NCBI GenBank assembly: GCA_039090855.1
Contig: CM077005.1
Location: 70,800,607 to 70,864,606, forward strand
Direction: 5' to 3'
DNA from: Macrothele yani
Taxonomy: Eukaryota; Arthropoda; Arachnida; Araneae; Macrothelidae
DNA: 64,000 nucleotides
The notes beneath the pieces are model-generated. The model saw only the letters and a list, made by a program, of their open reading frames with translations. It was not told the origin of the DNA and made no database searches. Both the position numbers and the translations under genes were made by a program. Below are positions 10,600 to 23,377 of this stretch, one piece after another (position 1 is the stretch's first letter; each line of letters begins with the position of its first letter).

Positions 10600-11950
10600 G
10601 TTGTTTCGTTTTTTTCAACTGCCCGCCCTGAATGTTGTATTTGCAAATAAATAAACCTAATGAAAAATTGATTTGGCCCTCATAATTTCTGAACCCAGCA
10701 TGTCGCAGCTCTGACTGTGGCTTTGGTCTTAGGAACCTTGGGAAAAACATATTGTATAACCATTTTGTCCTGCTAATGATGTATATTGGCCACAGAACTA
10801 ATACCCAGGTAAAATAAATATTGTGACGCATAACTTACACATGTTACACAAATACTCTGAAGTACTACCAGGTGCAACAACAAACAAAACCACAAACAAG
10901 AAAAAAATTAATAAGTTGTGTACACATTAAATATACACTCTTAAACTTTGCTTAGTTTCCACCACAACATCGGCATTGTAGAAAGGTACCTTAAAGTAAA
11001 AAAGTGCCCTGCATGATTTGGGTGGTATGAACAGGAAGTTCTATTACATTAAACAGCTGACACAAATTTCCCATTTTCAATACTAACCAAAATATACTAT
11101 ACATAATTTTTGTTCAACCCGATTTTAGGGGTGTTTGGTTTATATGGAACAATTATAAAAATTACATTTCATATTGCACTGCAGATGCATCAGCATGGCC
11201 ACATCAAAGAATATCTAACTGATTTATATTCTTTGGCCACATGATCAGGGGTAATCATGCTAATGTGCAATTAGCACAGAAATACCTAAAGATAACTACT
11301 TTATAGTAATACTAGGTTGCATGGCATGAATTTCATATTTACAATATACCTTAAATGTCAAATATGCTGAGGCTGGTTTTGAATTTCCATGGGATTTGTG
11401 GTACCTGGAAGTATTAAAAATTGTTTGCATGGAATTCTCAGTAGCAAAACACTGGAATGGGTTCCCACAAAAGGTAAACATTAGGTTGGAGAATCTGTGA
11501 GATTCACATGTAGCTTGTAACCTTAATTATCTGTGAATCCTTAGAAAACAGAATATTGAGAATGATTGTAGGTAAAGGCGGGGAAAATTGTTTAACCTCT
11601 TCATGTCAACATGCATATAATGGAACAATCTTGTAAGGCTCAAAGGATTCCTTTAATAACACTTAAAGCGGAATGAAAAAAAAAACGTAATTACTCACCT
11701 GGTAGATTTATCATTTTCTTCCATCAAAGACATGCTTGCTTGATACAGACGGTACAGTTGCAGATCACTGAAACCAAATATGTATTCTTTGCTGAAACGA
11801 CTTATAGCTATAAACGCAGATCTAGAAGAGAACAACAAAACCTTTGAACAAAACGCCAACACAAACAAGCGTTTATATTCTTTGAACACAAACACGCATG
11901 CTCAGTCCAACTCAGTCTGCTCCGGCATCCTGCGGCCAAAGCTGCGGCAT
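10600..11950. other. No gene recognised
   Basis: AT-rich DNA without coding similarity. Open frames here are short and have no recognisable domains. Confidence 0.4.
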
Positions 11951-12075
11951 CAGCCTGTAATGTTGGCTTCTGTGTAATACTTTCGGCAATTCTTTGCCGC
12001 ATAATATAGTGGCGCTAGTTACGTCTCGCTGAGCCTTACCTTCTTATCAGTTAGATATTATTTGCTCTGGAGATA
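11951..12075 (+). repeat. Dispersed repeat, copy 2
   Basis: It matches 10014-10130 through CAGCCTGTAATGTTGG, GGCGCTAGTTACGTCTCGCT and GAGCCTTACCTTCT, and then diverges. Both copies are in the same orientation about 1.9 kb apart. Confidence 0.65.
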
Positions 12076-12099
12076 TCCAGGGAATGTGTTGGGTTCATA

Positions 12100-12935
12100 A
12101 TTCATGAGCACTTGGATATGCAGAAGATGTCAGTGAAGTGGGTGCCCAAATGATTAAACTTCGGTGGGAAATGTAAATGAGTGGACGCTTCCAAATTGGT
12201 TTTGCTGCATTTTGGGTGATCATTTTTGGAGTGACTTGTCACTGTTAATGAAACGTGGTTACATCACTACAATCTAGAGATGAAACAACAGTCCCTGCAG
12301 TGGCGACATTTGGGTTCTCCACAGCCAAAGAAATTCAAAACTCGAAGGTCTGCAGGAAAAGTCATGGCTACTGTTTTTTGAGGATTCGGAAGGTGTTTTA
12401 CTTACTCACGAAGGGTCAAACAATAAATGCTGAATACTGTTATTCCAACTTGCTGTGCTGATTAAAGGAGGTGTTGAAGGAAAATAGGTGAGGAAAACTG
12501 TGGAAAAGTGTTCTCTTTTTGAAGGACAATGTGCTGGCTCACATTGCCGGCAAAACAATGGATGTTTTGAGGATCTGGAGTTTAAGTGCATAGGCCATCC
12601 ACCCTACTCACCAGACCTTGTTCCATCGAACTATTTCCTGTTCCCAAACCTTAAAAAAAGTTTGAAGGAGAAGCATTTTTCGAATGATTCGGAGGTGATT
12701 CAGTAGCAGAGCAGCATTTGAGTGATCAGACTGTAGAATTTTTTTTTTTGTAAAGGTTAAAGAAACTCCAGAAATGCTGTGCCAAGTGTGTTGAACTTCG
12801 GGGTGAATATGTGTAATAGTCTGTAAATTTCATGGCTGTAGCCCATTTCTTTCTTGGTGAGGCCGAGAACTTATCAGCATCCCTTTGTAATATCTCTCTT
12901 TGTAATATTTTGTCTCCCATGTGACAGTATTGTGG
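12100..12935 (+). pseudogene. mariner transposase remnant (catalytic half)
   Basis: Joined across frameshifts, the + strand shows MQKMSVKWVPK, NETWLHHYNLEMKQQSLQW, SPQPKKFKT, SAGKVMATVF and, near the end, HPPYSPDLVPSNYFLFPNLK with KSLKEKHFSNDSEVIQ. These are the middle and C-terminal blocks of mariner transposases, including the region of the last catalytic Asp (SPDLxPSNY). Several frameshifts and stops show it is dead. It is a different mariner lineage from the one at 8.0-8.9 kb. Confidence 0.8.
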
Positions 12936-15900
12936 TTAACCTTTTCGTCTGCTACAGTAATACCAAGATGAGTTCTTAATGTGCATTACTATATCTGTTC
13001 TACCACTATATCTAACATTTTTCTCCACATTCCAGTTACCCCACCCGCTTGTCAATAACTTCAAACTTCTTATTTGGGCATTTAAAAAGTTCTTGGCATA
13101 AATCTACGGAGCAAAAGCCATTGCACTTATCTCAGTGAAACTCTTACTGTTTTTCAGAGTACTCTTCTCATGCATTTATGCAAAGTTGCAGAGGTCTCTG
13201 CCAGTTCTGAAATGCTTGAAAGTACCCCCATTGGCAAATACTCTGCTACTCTGAACTAACATATTTTGCTTGGTGTTGCACCTTTGAAAAAGGTTGCCTG
13301 GAAATTTTCTTTTTAATTTTTAGAAAATACTAAAAATTGCACGATACAAGTTCAGGTGAATATGTAGGATGGGACAGTTGTTGCTTTTTTTTTTTCCCCT
13401 CTCCCCTGCTCAATATAAGCCATAATCCTGGGTTTTGTGAGCACTGTCATGGTCATGTAGAAGACAAACCCTTGATACACTTGTTGGATGCGGCTCCTTA
13501 ATTTTGGTGTGATTTAACACCAGGATTTACAGCTGTTAAATCTGAAACAAATAGTTTTGTTTTGCTCTGAGTTCTTTATTAGAATGCTGATGTTTCAGGT
13601 TCTTATGTACAAAGTATAATATATTAAAGCATTAATAGCAGACCTGGCTTTTACCAAGGGATGTGAAACATTTGCAGTCTGATAAGGAACTCAGAGTTGA
13701 TCAAGACAGTTTTTCTTTTAATTTCTGAGGTATAAATTCCAGGTATTGAGTGGGGGGGGGGGTCTTTTTTTTTTTTCTGTGGGTGCATTTAGTTTAGTTT
13801 TGTCATCAAATTTAACTATTTGCCTTTTTCTCGGGGATTTGTCATTATTAATAATTTTCAGTTTTATTCAAGTGATTTTCTCATGGTTTACATCCTTTTA
13901 AAGACAATTTCAAATTACAAGCTTCAAAGTACTGGCTCTTTTTTGTTTTCTGGATCATGGCAGCATTTTTGTAAAGCATCAGTAAAATTCTGTCTCTTGG
14001 TTGTGTATCTCTTGGATAAAAAGTTTACATTTGCAGTTTGTATTTGAAAGCTGAGAGAAAGGTCATCTGTGTCTTATTGGCGTAGTCAGTAAAGTATGTG
14101 GTTGTAAAATAATTAAGCAGCTGCTTAGTTAATGAATTCGAAAAATTAAGCTCAGCATTTAATGTTTTTGTTGTTGTTTTTTAAACTCAGATGCTCTAGT
14201 GGTGAAGGAAAAGGGATTTCAACAAGGCATTATTATTTTCTCATGTTTATATAATTTTATTGGCAGTTTGTTGGAAGCAAAATGTCATATGATATAAAGT
14301 CAGCCAATGCAGTGTTAGTTTGACAAATAGTACAGATGAATCCCATTTGCATGTTCACAAAATGTATTTTTCTCATTAATAAGCTGACGAATAATTTACA
14401 CACAAATATCAAGCCTGTGTTGTTTGTATTTGTTAAAGTAAAAATAATTTCAGCATCACAGGAAAAAAATCTTGCATCCCCTACTTCAGAGTTTCTTTTT
14501 GTGAGGGAAAGAGAGAAAAGTAAGCATAGAGAAAATTGTACAAAAGAGTGGAGAGAGAAAGAAAAAAAAGCTCACACAGTGAAGCTGTTGTTAGCAGAGT
14601 TGTTTTTGTGAGCAGAATACAAGATATTTTCAAGGTTTACCCAAACCTTTATGAATATGCAGAATGAATTAGCAGTTCCAACCAAATTATCTTGTGCAAA
14701 GTGTGGTTGAAAAGCAAATTCAAATCATTAAGTCCTGCCAGAGGTAGATGCTGTGTTTTTTGAAGAAAGTTAATATTTCAGCATTTTTTTATGTTGTTTG
14801 TAAGTGGTATTATTTGTCAAAGTATGATATGTCTAAAAATCTGGATGATACAATGGAACAGCATCCCTGTTAGTGCTCTGGGCAGTGAACTTAGTGAAAA
14901 CCAGCAGTGGAAGCGGTACGGATTACTTACTGCAAATGTGATTTTGTGATCTTGCATAGTTTAATGTTAAGTAGTAGTTTTTGATTAATGAAGCAATAAT
15001 ATAGCTGAAACATTTCATTCACAATTGTTACATTGGAAGACATCAAATTTCAGAAAGTATGAGCATTAAATTGATGTGCATCACCATGATTATTATGCAG
15101 TGTTGTATTTGGTAATTTCATTTTGCACAGGCTAAGATTTGTTGACTGGTGGTATATTCCTTGGAGATATTAGGTGTCAGTTATATGTGTGCGAGCAACT
15201 GGTGTCAGTGAACTGTTAAGTTTTTGAGGTATTGGCAGTACAATAAACTAGATGTAATACTGAATTGTTTTAGGCTCACTCTTAATATTTCCTTTCTTTT
15301 TGCTGTCATATGTGATGCAGCTTTCATGTTACATGTACTCCAGCTTATTGTTTTTACTGTTTAACACTACCCAAAGCTTTTTCAGCTGCTTTAAATGGCC
15401 ATCTTCTGGTGCAGATTTCATTAATGGCTGATTTTTCAGTTGCCGTCATCACACTGTGCTCTCCATTTGGTTCATATTATGCAACAGCTACAACAACATC
15501 ACGAGAAGAGTTAGATCCACACTGATACTGATAAGTTGGCTATTAAAGAAATCTGTTCTAGAAGGTGACCACTTAAGTTGAAAAGCTTTGTGTATTACAA
15601 AAACATTGAACTGCAGTGCATATTTTATTCTATTTGCATCATACAAGTATGTAATATGACAAAAATAAAAACAAGAACCCACAGCTCAAGATATAATCTA
15701 TTATAACATTAATTCCATAAACAACAAACAAACAAAAAATCAGAAATTAACCACTGCTAATTCTTGTTATGGACATAAACTGTTGCTGAGCACCTTTGAG
15801 GAAGATGTCTTCTGTCAACTCTCTTTAGTGTGTGTAAAGAGAAATTATTATATACATTTGCTGCATAATGAAGGTAAGACAAATCAGTTTTATTGTCAGT

Positions 15901-16340
15901 ATAGTCACATAAATGAATAAGTTCATAGTTAATCAACCTCTTGCATATGAAGATTGTCATGTTTTGGAGATACAGTATAAAATAATAGTTACTATCAGAG
16001 GATTACATTCTCGATACCTGAGATGGTGACAGGGTTGTTCATTCGTTTATACTGACTGACAACTAAAGGCATTAAGTACTTCTTGAATCCTTTTCACTTA
16101 TCGTCTTGGTGTCATATTTGCATATCCATGTGAAAATATTTGCATAATACCAGATGGACACTTCTTTGCTATGTCTAAGGCTAAGATAAAAAAAAATAGC
16201 CTGTTGCTGAGATCTTGCTATTCTTTGCTGTTACTTGCCTGAAGCCGGAGGTCGATTGGATCATCACATTTTGCTGCCAGAGATTGTTTGGACATTGAGC
16301 ACCCGAGTTCTCGAATGGATGCATGTGAGTGCAATGCCTT
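12936..16340. other. Long AT-rich stretch without recognised gene
   Basis: I searched for the missing upstream Cul2 exons (the region preceding FYAKML) and found none. There are T and G homopolymers (for example G9 near 13752) but no element with clear ends. Confidence 0.45.
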
Positions 16341-16598
16341 GCCCCAAAGCTATGATATAGGCTCGCGTCATTCTGGACTATAATTGCAACCAAGTGTGTC
16401 CAGCTACCGGGTGCAGTGATGAAGTGATCTGATGAGAACTATCGTACTCCACTGTTTTCTGCTGCTGTAGCTGTGGTCTGTGGAGCAAAATATATGATTG
16501 GGTCATTCTGGATTATGATTGCAACCAGGTGCGATGATTGTGTGATGTCTGACTTTTGAGAACTGGTGTACTCAGTCAGTTCTCACCCGTCAGACATC
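16341..16598. repeat. Local duplication with terminal hairpin
   Basis: Two similar segments follow each other: GTCATTCTGGACTATAATTG at about 16368 and GTCATTCTGGATTATGATTG at about 16502, each followed by GCAACCA(A/G)GTG. The second ends in an imperfect hairpin pairing 16544-16565 with 16577-16598 (GATGTCTGAC and GAGAACTG arms, 19 of 22 matching). Confidence 0.75.
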
Positions 16599-16899
16599 AA
16601 CTGCTGTCTTCAAATTTCTTCAGTTAATGTTTTTTGTTATCCATGGAGTAGAAATACTTTAATCTGATGCTTGAAACTACATGATTGTGCAGTTGTGGAT
16701 GTGGTTCAAACAGTGCAAGGCCTAGTTCTACAGATGTGACTGTGAGACATTTTGACAAGGTAAAGGTTGTTCTGTGTTTAGATACTAATACAGATCTGTA
16801 TATTGAATATAAAGTAAATGGTTGAATCCAAATTTAATGTTGTAAAGGTTTTTGTGCACTGTCTATGATTTAATGTACATGTCAACTTAAGGCTGTCTT

Positions 16900-17217
16900 C
16901 ATGCAGGATTGAGCTAGCTTGGGCCGGGAGAAAGAGTTAGACAGGGTTGGACTGTCACAAGATGTAGAAATAAAAAAATATTTAATTTCAGAACACAATG
17001 CTGTATACAATTACATGTGACATGTTTATTTTAAAAAAAAATTCATTATATTCATCAGCATTTTTTTTTATTTTCTTTTATTTCATCATGCGGGATTGAG
17101 CTAGCCTGGGCCGGCAGAAAGAGCTAGGCAGAGTCGGACCATCACGAGATGTAGAAATAAAAAAACATCAGTACATTCATCAGCATTTTTTTGTTCACTT
17201 TTATTTCAGAAAAAATC
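16900..17217 (+). repeat. Imperfect ~187-bp tandem duplication
   Basis: The block CAGGATTGAGCTAGCTTGGG at about 16903 recurs as CGGGATTGAGCTAGCCTGGG at about 17090. The shared order is a GAAAGAGTTAGACAG-like segment, then ATGTAGAAATAAAAAAA and a CATCAGCATTTTTTT run. It lies just upstream of Cul2 exon a. Confidence 0.8.
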
Positions 17218-17224
17218 AGAATAG

Positions 17225-18229
<1,005 letters not shown>

Positions 18230-19230
18230 TGACGCAAGACCTTCGTCAGATAGTAGGTGGGAGGAATGCTGGTTTTTCAGTCACCGCAACTGCTGAACTG
18301 TTGGATTTCCATGTCAGGCTGTTACACATGTATACCAAGGCAATATGAAATACAACAAAACTTCCAAACAACAGGAGAAATTTTACCATAAACATGCAAC
18401 TGACTCTCGAGATGAGTGCAGATTGTCCTACATCATTACAAGGAATCGCACTGCTGCTATGGAGCAGATAACTTTGAAATTTAATGAAGACACTTCCAGA
18501 AACTTATGCACAAAGGCTATCTGTTGTACCATAGAAAAAATAGGCTACGACAGTCAATGTCTACATCATGTCTCCTTGTTGACTTCAAAGCATGGGAAGA
18601 TTAGGCTGCAGTTTGCAAAGGCCTATCATAACTGGAGTGGGGAGGACTGGAAACATTGCATCTGAGCTGACAAATCATGATTTTAATTCTATCGCAGTGA
18701 ATGGGAGAGTGTGTATGGCATAAACCACATGCACCTTCGTGAAGTGGTGGATCCAGCTTGCCAAGTTGGGGTTATGCAGGTAGGTATTGCCAGTGTAACA
18801 ATTTGCAGATGCATTTACATGGGCTTCCTTGGGGTCCCTTGTACCCATCAAAACCTCCATCATGGGCACAAGGTATGTGAAAATCCTTGGCGATTCTCTT
18901 TCAGCACAATGCTGCCATCTTCCAACAGGGCCATGCCACACCGTGTACTTCCTGATTGGTGACTAATTTACCCCAAAAGCATTCAAGTAAGTTTACTACA
19001 CTTGAATGGCTTCCCTCGATCGCCGAACCTTTACCCCATTCAAAATTTGAGAGATAAATCGGAGAGATCTGTTCAAGCCTGCCAATCATCACCAGCAACT
19101 GTGGATGCTCTATTACAGGCAATCCTCGCTTCATGGGCAGCAAACCACTTCATGTTTTCAACACCTCATTGGATCCTTACCATGACGTCTGGCTGTTATT
19201 GTTAGGGGAAAGGTGGAGCAACACATTATT
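18230..19230 (+). pseudogene. Tc1-like transposase remnant
   Basis: The + strand, with several stops, shows an N-terminal part ending TTVNVYIMSPC and then KIRLQFAKAYHNWSGEDWKH. After it come a damaged first catalytic region (ADKS in place of SDES), FQQGHATP in place of the usual FQHDNAP, and a damaged SPNLYPIQNL region corresponding to SPDLNPIENL. The arrangement fits a Tc1-type transposase of about 340 residues. The last catalytic Glu appears replaced by Gln, and many frames are broken, so it is inactive. It is in the same orientation as Cul2. Confidence 0.72.
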
Positions 19231-20060
19231 AAGTAGGTGTATGTAAATTTGTCCATTCAATTTAGATTTGTCATCAAAGTCATGAGGTGAAATAGGATCT
19301 GATACAAGTTCATGCAGGGTTCGTACGCCTCCTGGAATTAAATTTTTATTTTCCAGGGCCCTGGAAAACTCCTCAAAAAAAAAAAAAAAAAAACATTTTT
19401 CAATGACTCCGGGAAAACTGCTGGAATTGTTATATTTCTTTTTATACTGAACTAGTTTGGTTAAAAGATTTGGCAGCAAGTGTTGCATCAGAAACATTTC
19501 TTCTCCAGCTGTGAACTGGAGTGAGAGTGTGTGGGGGAAGGGGTTGCAGAAACTTTCTTGTCTAAAAGCGTGCGCTGGGACGGCCCTTGACCGTTATAAG
19601 CATCTCCTGCATGCTACTGGAATAAAAAATATGATTTTCTGTCTTCGTGGAATTTTGACAGAACTGGCTGAAAATTTAATGTGCTTAATAAATTGCTAAA
19701 AGGAACGAACCCACCAAATTTCGTGTGAATCGGATAAAAATTGTGAAAACTAGCCACTAAAATTTTTAGTCACGTTTGCAATTGCTGCCAGTGGCGATGC
19801 GTCATAATAAAAATTTCATGCGTAATTCAAAAAGTTTTCATTTGATTGTAGTGAAATTTGCTTGGTAGCTTTATATGACCCAGTTATGACATTTGTGAAA
19901 AATTCAGATCTTTTAATTGAAAATTCGGAAAATTTATTTTTCCACACTTTTTAAAGCACGTCTTTTGTAAAAAATATTGTGCTTGTGTTATCCGTCCATC
20001 TGTCTGTGGACACCATGTCTTTGCAACTAATAGTCCGATTTGAATTTTTTTTTTCACAAT
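19231..20060. other. Intron with a hAT-like left terminus
   Basis: A CAGGGTTCGTACGCCTCCTG sequence begins near 19316 and looks like a hAT-family terminal repeat. It is followed by an 18-bp perfect palindrome, TTTCCAGGGCCCTGGAAA (about 19349-19366). Similar CTCCTGGAA pieces lie at about 21413-21460, possibly the other end of the element, but the boundaries are not certain. Confidence 0.45.
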
Positions 20061-20640
20061 GCACAGTTTTGCTGCTAGAGGGCGTAAATGCAGATTATAT
20101 CGAATTAAAATGCATTTATGCCATATATGTGCTTCTAAACATCCGACTGAAAAAAGTCTTGTACTTTTCGATTCCATTTTTATCGAAGACTATTTTAGGT
20201 ATAGTCACTTTCTCAAGTTTCATATTAGATTTTCCGCTAGGGGGTGTAAAAGTAAACTATGTTTTCCCTGATATCTCTGCTTCTAAAAATCCGATTTGAA
20301 AAATTCTTTCTCCAGCGGATACAGCTCCTGGCGGAAAATGTTTTGCATATAATTTCTAATTTTTGGTAAAAAAAAAAAAAAAAAAAATGGTTTGGCCACC
20401 AGGGGGCGGAAATGTTAATTTCTACTTCTGTTGTACTTGCAGCAAAATCTGAGCATCTAAAATTCGTTCGTAGACAGATGCCACTCACGTCGGTAAATCT
20501 TTTCCAAATATTTTCTCCTTAGAATAATGCATGTTTCTTCGCCAGGGGGTGTAGACGTATATCTTATTTTTGTCGATATGGATAGTTTCCACTGCAGAAA
20601 GTTTTAAATAATGCATAGACACCGCTAGGGGCAACGCATA
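20061..20640 (+). repeat. Diverged ~160-bp repeats with GC-rich core motifs
   Basis: A core like CCGCTAGGGGGTG recurs at 20071 (GCTGCTAGAGGGCG), 20234 (CCGCTAGGGGGTG), 20396 (CCACCAGGGGGCG), 20539 (TCGCCAGGGGGTG) and 20621 (ACCGCTAGGGGC). The spacing of the first three is 162-163 bp. Each core is followed by a G(T/A)AAA-like segment and then by a CTTCTAAA-type segment. The core at 20396 matches the known CTCF consensus core very closely; that binding occurs here is inference. Confidence 0.65.
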
Positions 20641-20656
20641 GACCGCACACCGCAAA

Positions 20657-20690
20657 CTGGAATGCCAATCCCAAAGGATTGGCATTCCAG
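20657..20690. repeat. Perfect hairpin (15-bp arms, 4-nt loop)
   Basis: CTGGAATGCCAATCC (20657-20671), loop CAAA, then its exact reverse complement (20676-20690). Confidence 0.93.
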
Positions 20691-20692
20691 GT

Positions 20693-21104
20693 TTTTGGGT
20701 TCTTATTTCTGTCTAGTTTCTTGAATTCCAAAGTATAGAATATCCTGCCTTTTAGGTTTGTATCAAAGTGGATTAAAAAAAAAAAAAAAAAAAGAAGAAG
20801 AAAAAAAAAGCTAAATCTTGTGAAGCTTGTTGATGCACAGTGTCATTGAGGTTTACATGATTCATGTTCTGTGAATGCTTTGGGGTCTTCCACTTTAACT
20901 CAGTGCCTGCACTCTGATATGTAGGCACTGTAAAAAAATATTGTGTTACAGGGAAGAAAATTGTCAGTATTATGCAAGTTATTTTATTTTGTTTGTTTCA
21001 GAAATGCAAGGAAGCATGTTTAAGGTTTTAATGAATCGGAATGTCCCATCTTAACTAATGTGTATATATCTTTTCTGTTTTCAGTTGATATATTCTAAAC
21101 TTGT
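20693..21104. other. Cul2 intron, no gene recognised
   Basis: Includes an 18-bp A run with GAAGAAG interruptions near 20776. Confidence 0.4.
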
Positions 21105-21345
21105 AGTGCTGCCCCAGTGGCCAAATGGTCTGATGCATTTCCTCTGACAATTCGCCCTAGGTGGACCTGGTTTCGAGTCCCACATGATGTATGGGTGGTG
21201 TATTTGTCTGATGGCACTGGCTCTGTCCCTTCTCTGCAACAAGTATGCGTGACTGCTTATAGCACCCAGAGTTGCACATGGTGCTCAATAAACCCTGAAA
21301 CACGAAAAAAAAAAAAAAATAATAATAATAATAATAAGTAGTAGT
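21105..21345 (+). mobile_element. tRNA-derived SINE
   Basis: An RNA polymerase III A box (TGGCCAAATGG, 21118-21128) and a B-box-like GGTTTCGAGTCC (21169-21180, one extra T) form a tRNA-like head. The body includes GGTGTATTTGTCTGATGGCA and GACTGCTTATAGC, shared with the SINE at 27256. The 3' end is an A run followed by (AAT)n and (AGT)n repeats. Confidence 0.82.
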
Positions 21346-22599
21346 AGTAGTAAACTTCACTGCAATTTATAATATAGGCAACAAAGCACTGTGATTCTAA
21401 CAAAAGTTTGGGCTCCTGGAATTCTTTTATGGACTCCTGGAAAATTCCCGGAATGTATTTTCTGTAAAAGTGTACAAATCTTGTTCATGTACCTTATGTA
21501 GATAAGAACTTATACTTAGGAGCCTGAATTGCACTAAGCAACCGTTGATGCAAATTATTAGGAATTGGAGACAATTTTTGGAGGCTGCTGCGTGCTCTCT
21601 TAAGTTGTAACTTTTCTGTGTTCCTGGTAGACATATAATTACAAGTAAAACTGCCGAACAGAGTCAAACTATTATTCTTCAACCACCATTCTTTTTAACA
21701 TTCTTCATGAGAAAACCTTTGACAGCAATTGTTTCCCTCAGCATTTTGAATATTCCCTAGAGGAGATTCTGTGGCATAAGTAAATTATTTCCATAAGTTT
21801 TGAGAAAGTCCAGAAAAAAAAAATGCTGTTTACTAATGTAGCAGACTTTCTTTTGGAGAACTTCGAAGAACTATAGTTGAGGAAATTTTTCGAAATTCAG
21901 CAGATCAAGAGACATAAACTGCTGTTGTTTTGATAGCTGTTATGTATAACAATTTTACTGGAATTTAGAAGATTGGTATGTCCCCCATAACGGTTCCTTT
22001 CATACAGAAAGACAATCATTTTGCAATCTACACTTTGTGTGTAAAAATATCATAATGAACAGGCATGGGATGGAAAAATCTTGATGTGTACAGAGAAATG
22101 TGTATGTGTATATGAGTTTGTACTAATATGCAGGAAAATGTGTTGGTGTACATGCACAATGAAGAAAGTAACCGACACTTAAGCCTACAGTAATTACAGA
22201 TGAATGAGTTGTCAGTGCAGGTCCACTAGTAATTAATATTTGATGCCTGATCCAGATAACCCAGTTTGGTTGCTTATAATTTTTGGGCACTTATTACTTC
22301 AAGTTTTGACACCAAATTTTCGATAATATTGCCTTGTTCATTGCATGTAGCACAGGAGAATAAGTCTTAATCAACCTATTGTAGCTCCTACCACTAGGGT
22401 GATGAGTGTGGTTTCTTTTGTTTTCAACTTTTGTCTGAGATGTGGTCAGTTTAGAGAAAGAATGTTTCTTTTGCATTGACCTTTATATAAACTTCCTGAA
22501 AACTTTTTGGCAACTGCTCCATTTATTGATTGCTAATGCTGTTAGACAAGGTGCCTAATTTTTACAGCAAATGCAAACCATCACTTAAATATAGCAAAA
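21346..22599. other. Cul2 intron, no gene recognised
   Basis: No defensible coding or RNA feature apart from the possible hAT-like end near 21413-21460. Confidence 0.4.
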
Positions 22600-22619
22600 C
22601 AATAAAAATTTTGAAGATG

Positions 22620-22765
22620 ACTAGTCGTTTTTTGGTGTAAATGTGAGAAGGATAGTCAGATAATTTCCGAAAACTTGAAAATTTCATCGTCCTGGAGCGG
22701 GACTCGAACTCGCGTCTCCCAGATAGCGCCTGGGTATGCTAACCACTACACCACCCAGAATGACC
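22620..22765 (-). mobile_element. tRNA-derived SINE, second family
   Basis: On the minus strand an A box TGGTGTAGTGG (22753-22743) is followed by TTAGCAT, an anticodon-arm-like CCCAG and CTGGG stem, and a B box AGTTCGAGTCC (22710-22700). The head ends in CCAGGACGATG and continues into a non-tRNA body (GAAATTTTCAAGTTTTCGGA). It folds like a tRNA in part, but the acceptor stem does not close and no CCA-ready end is seen, so I call it a SINE and not a tRNA gene. Confidence 0.75.
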
Positions 22766-23063
22766 AAGTTTCAAGTTTCCAATTAATTTGAATATAAATT
22801 TGTATTATATGGTGTAATCCCGTATTTCATTCATGATATAGCAAAACAATTAAAATGTCATTCAACACTTTCAATTGCATGAGTTTAACAGTGATCGTAG
22901 ATTGATTAAAAGTGTGTTAGTAGTTTGTATTATGATGTTATATAAGAAATGTTTTTATGTACATTTTTGTAGGCAGTGTTTACTAATTTCAGTACTTTGT
23001 TCAGCTGTGAAAAACCTTTAACAATCTGATTCAGTTTACACTGTTTTCTTTTACTTCATATAG

Positions 23064-23222
<159 letters not shown>

Positions 23223-23309
23223 TAGCTTATTTTACACTTTTTGTGGTTGTATACATTTCCTCAGATAAAAGATCCTGATGGATACCTAAGGTCATTCAAA
23301 AGTGCTATT

Positions 23310-23310
<1 letters not shown>

Positions 23311-23373
<63 letters not shown>
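23311..23373. repeat. (CA)n microsatellite
   Basis: About 31 AC dinucleotides without interruption, 100 bp into the intron after exon b and directly before the Tc1 remnant. It may have grown from the CA-rich left end of that transposon, since a left TIR is otherwise missing. Confidence 0.95.

Positions 23374-23377
<4 letters not shown>

Noticed and set aside
10448..10831. 127-codon minus-strand frame
   Set aside because: It crosses the double hairpin and has no recognisable domain or homologous text.
19349..19366. 18-bp perfect palindrome TTTCCAGGGCCCTGGAAA as a protein-binding operator
   Set aside because: It lies within a hAT-like terminal region rich in CCTGGAAA blocks, which explains it better.
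22685..22765. A tRNA gene on the minus strand (anticodon-loop-like GCGCTAT)
   Set aside because: The A and B boxes are good but the acceptor stem does not pair and a SINE body follows; it is a SINE head.
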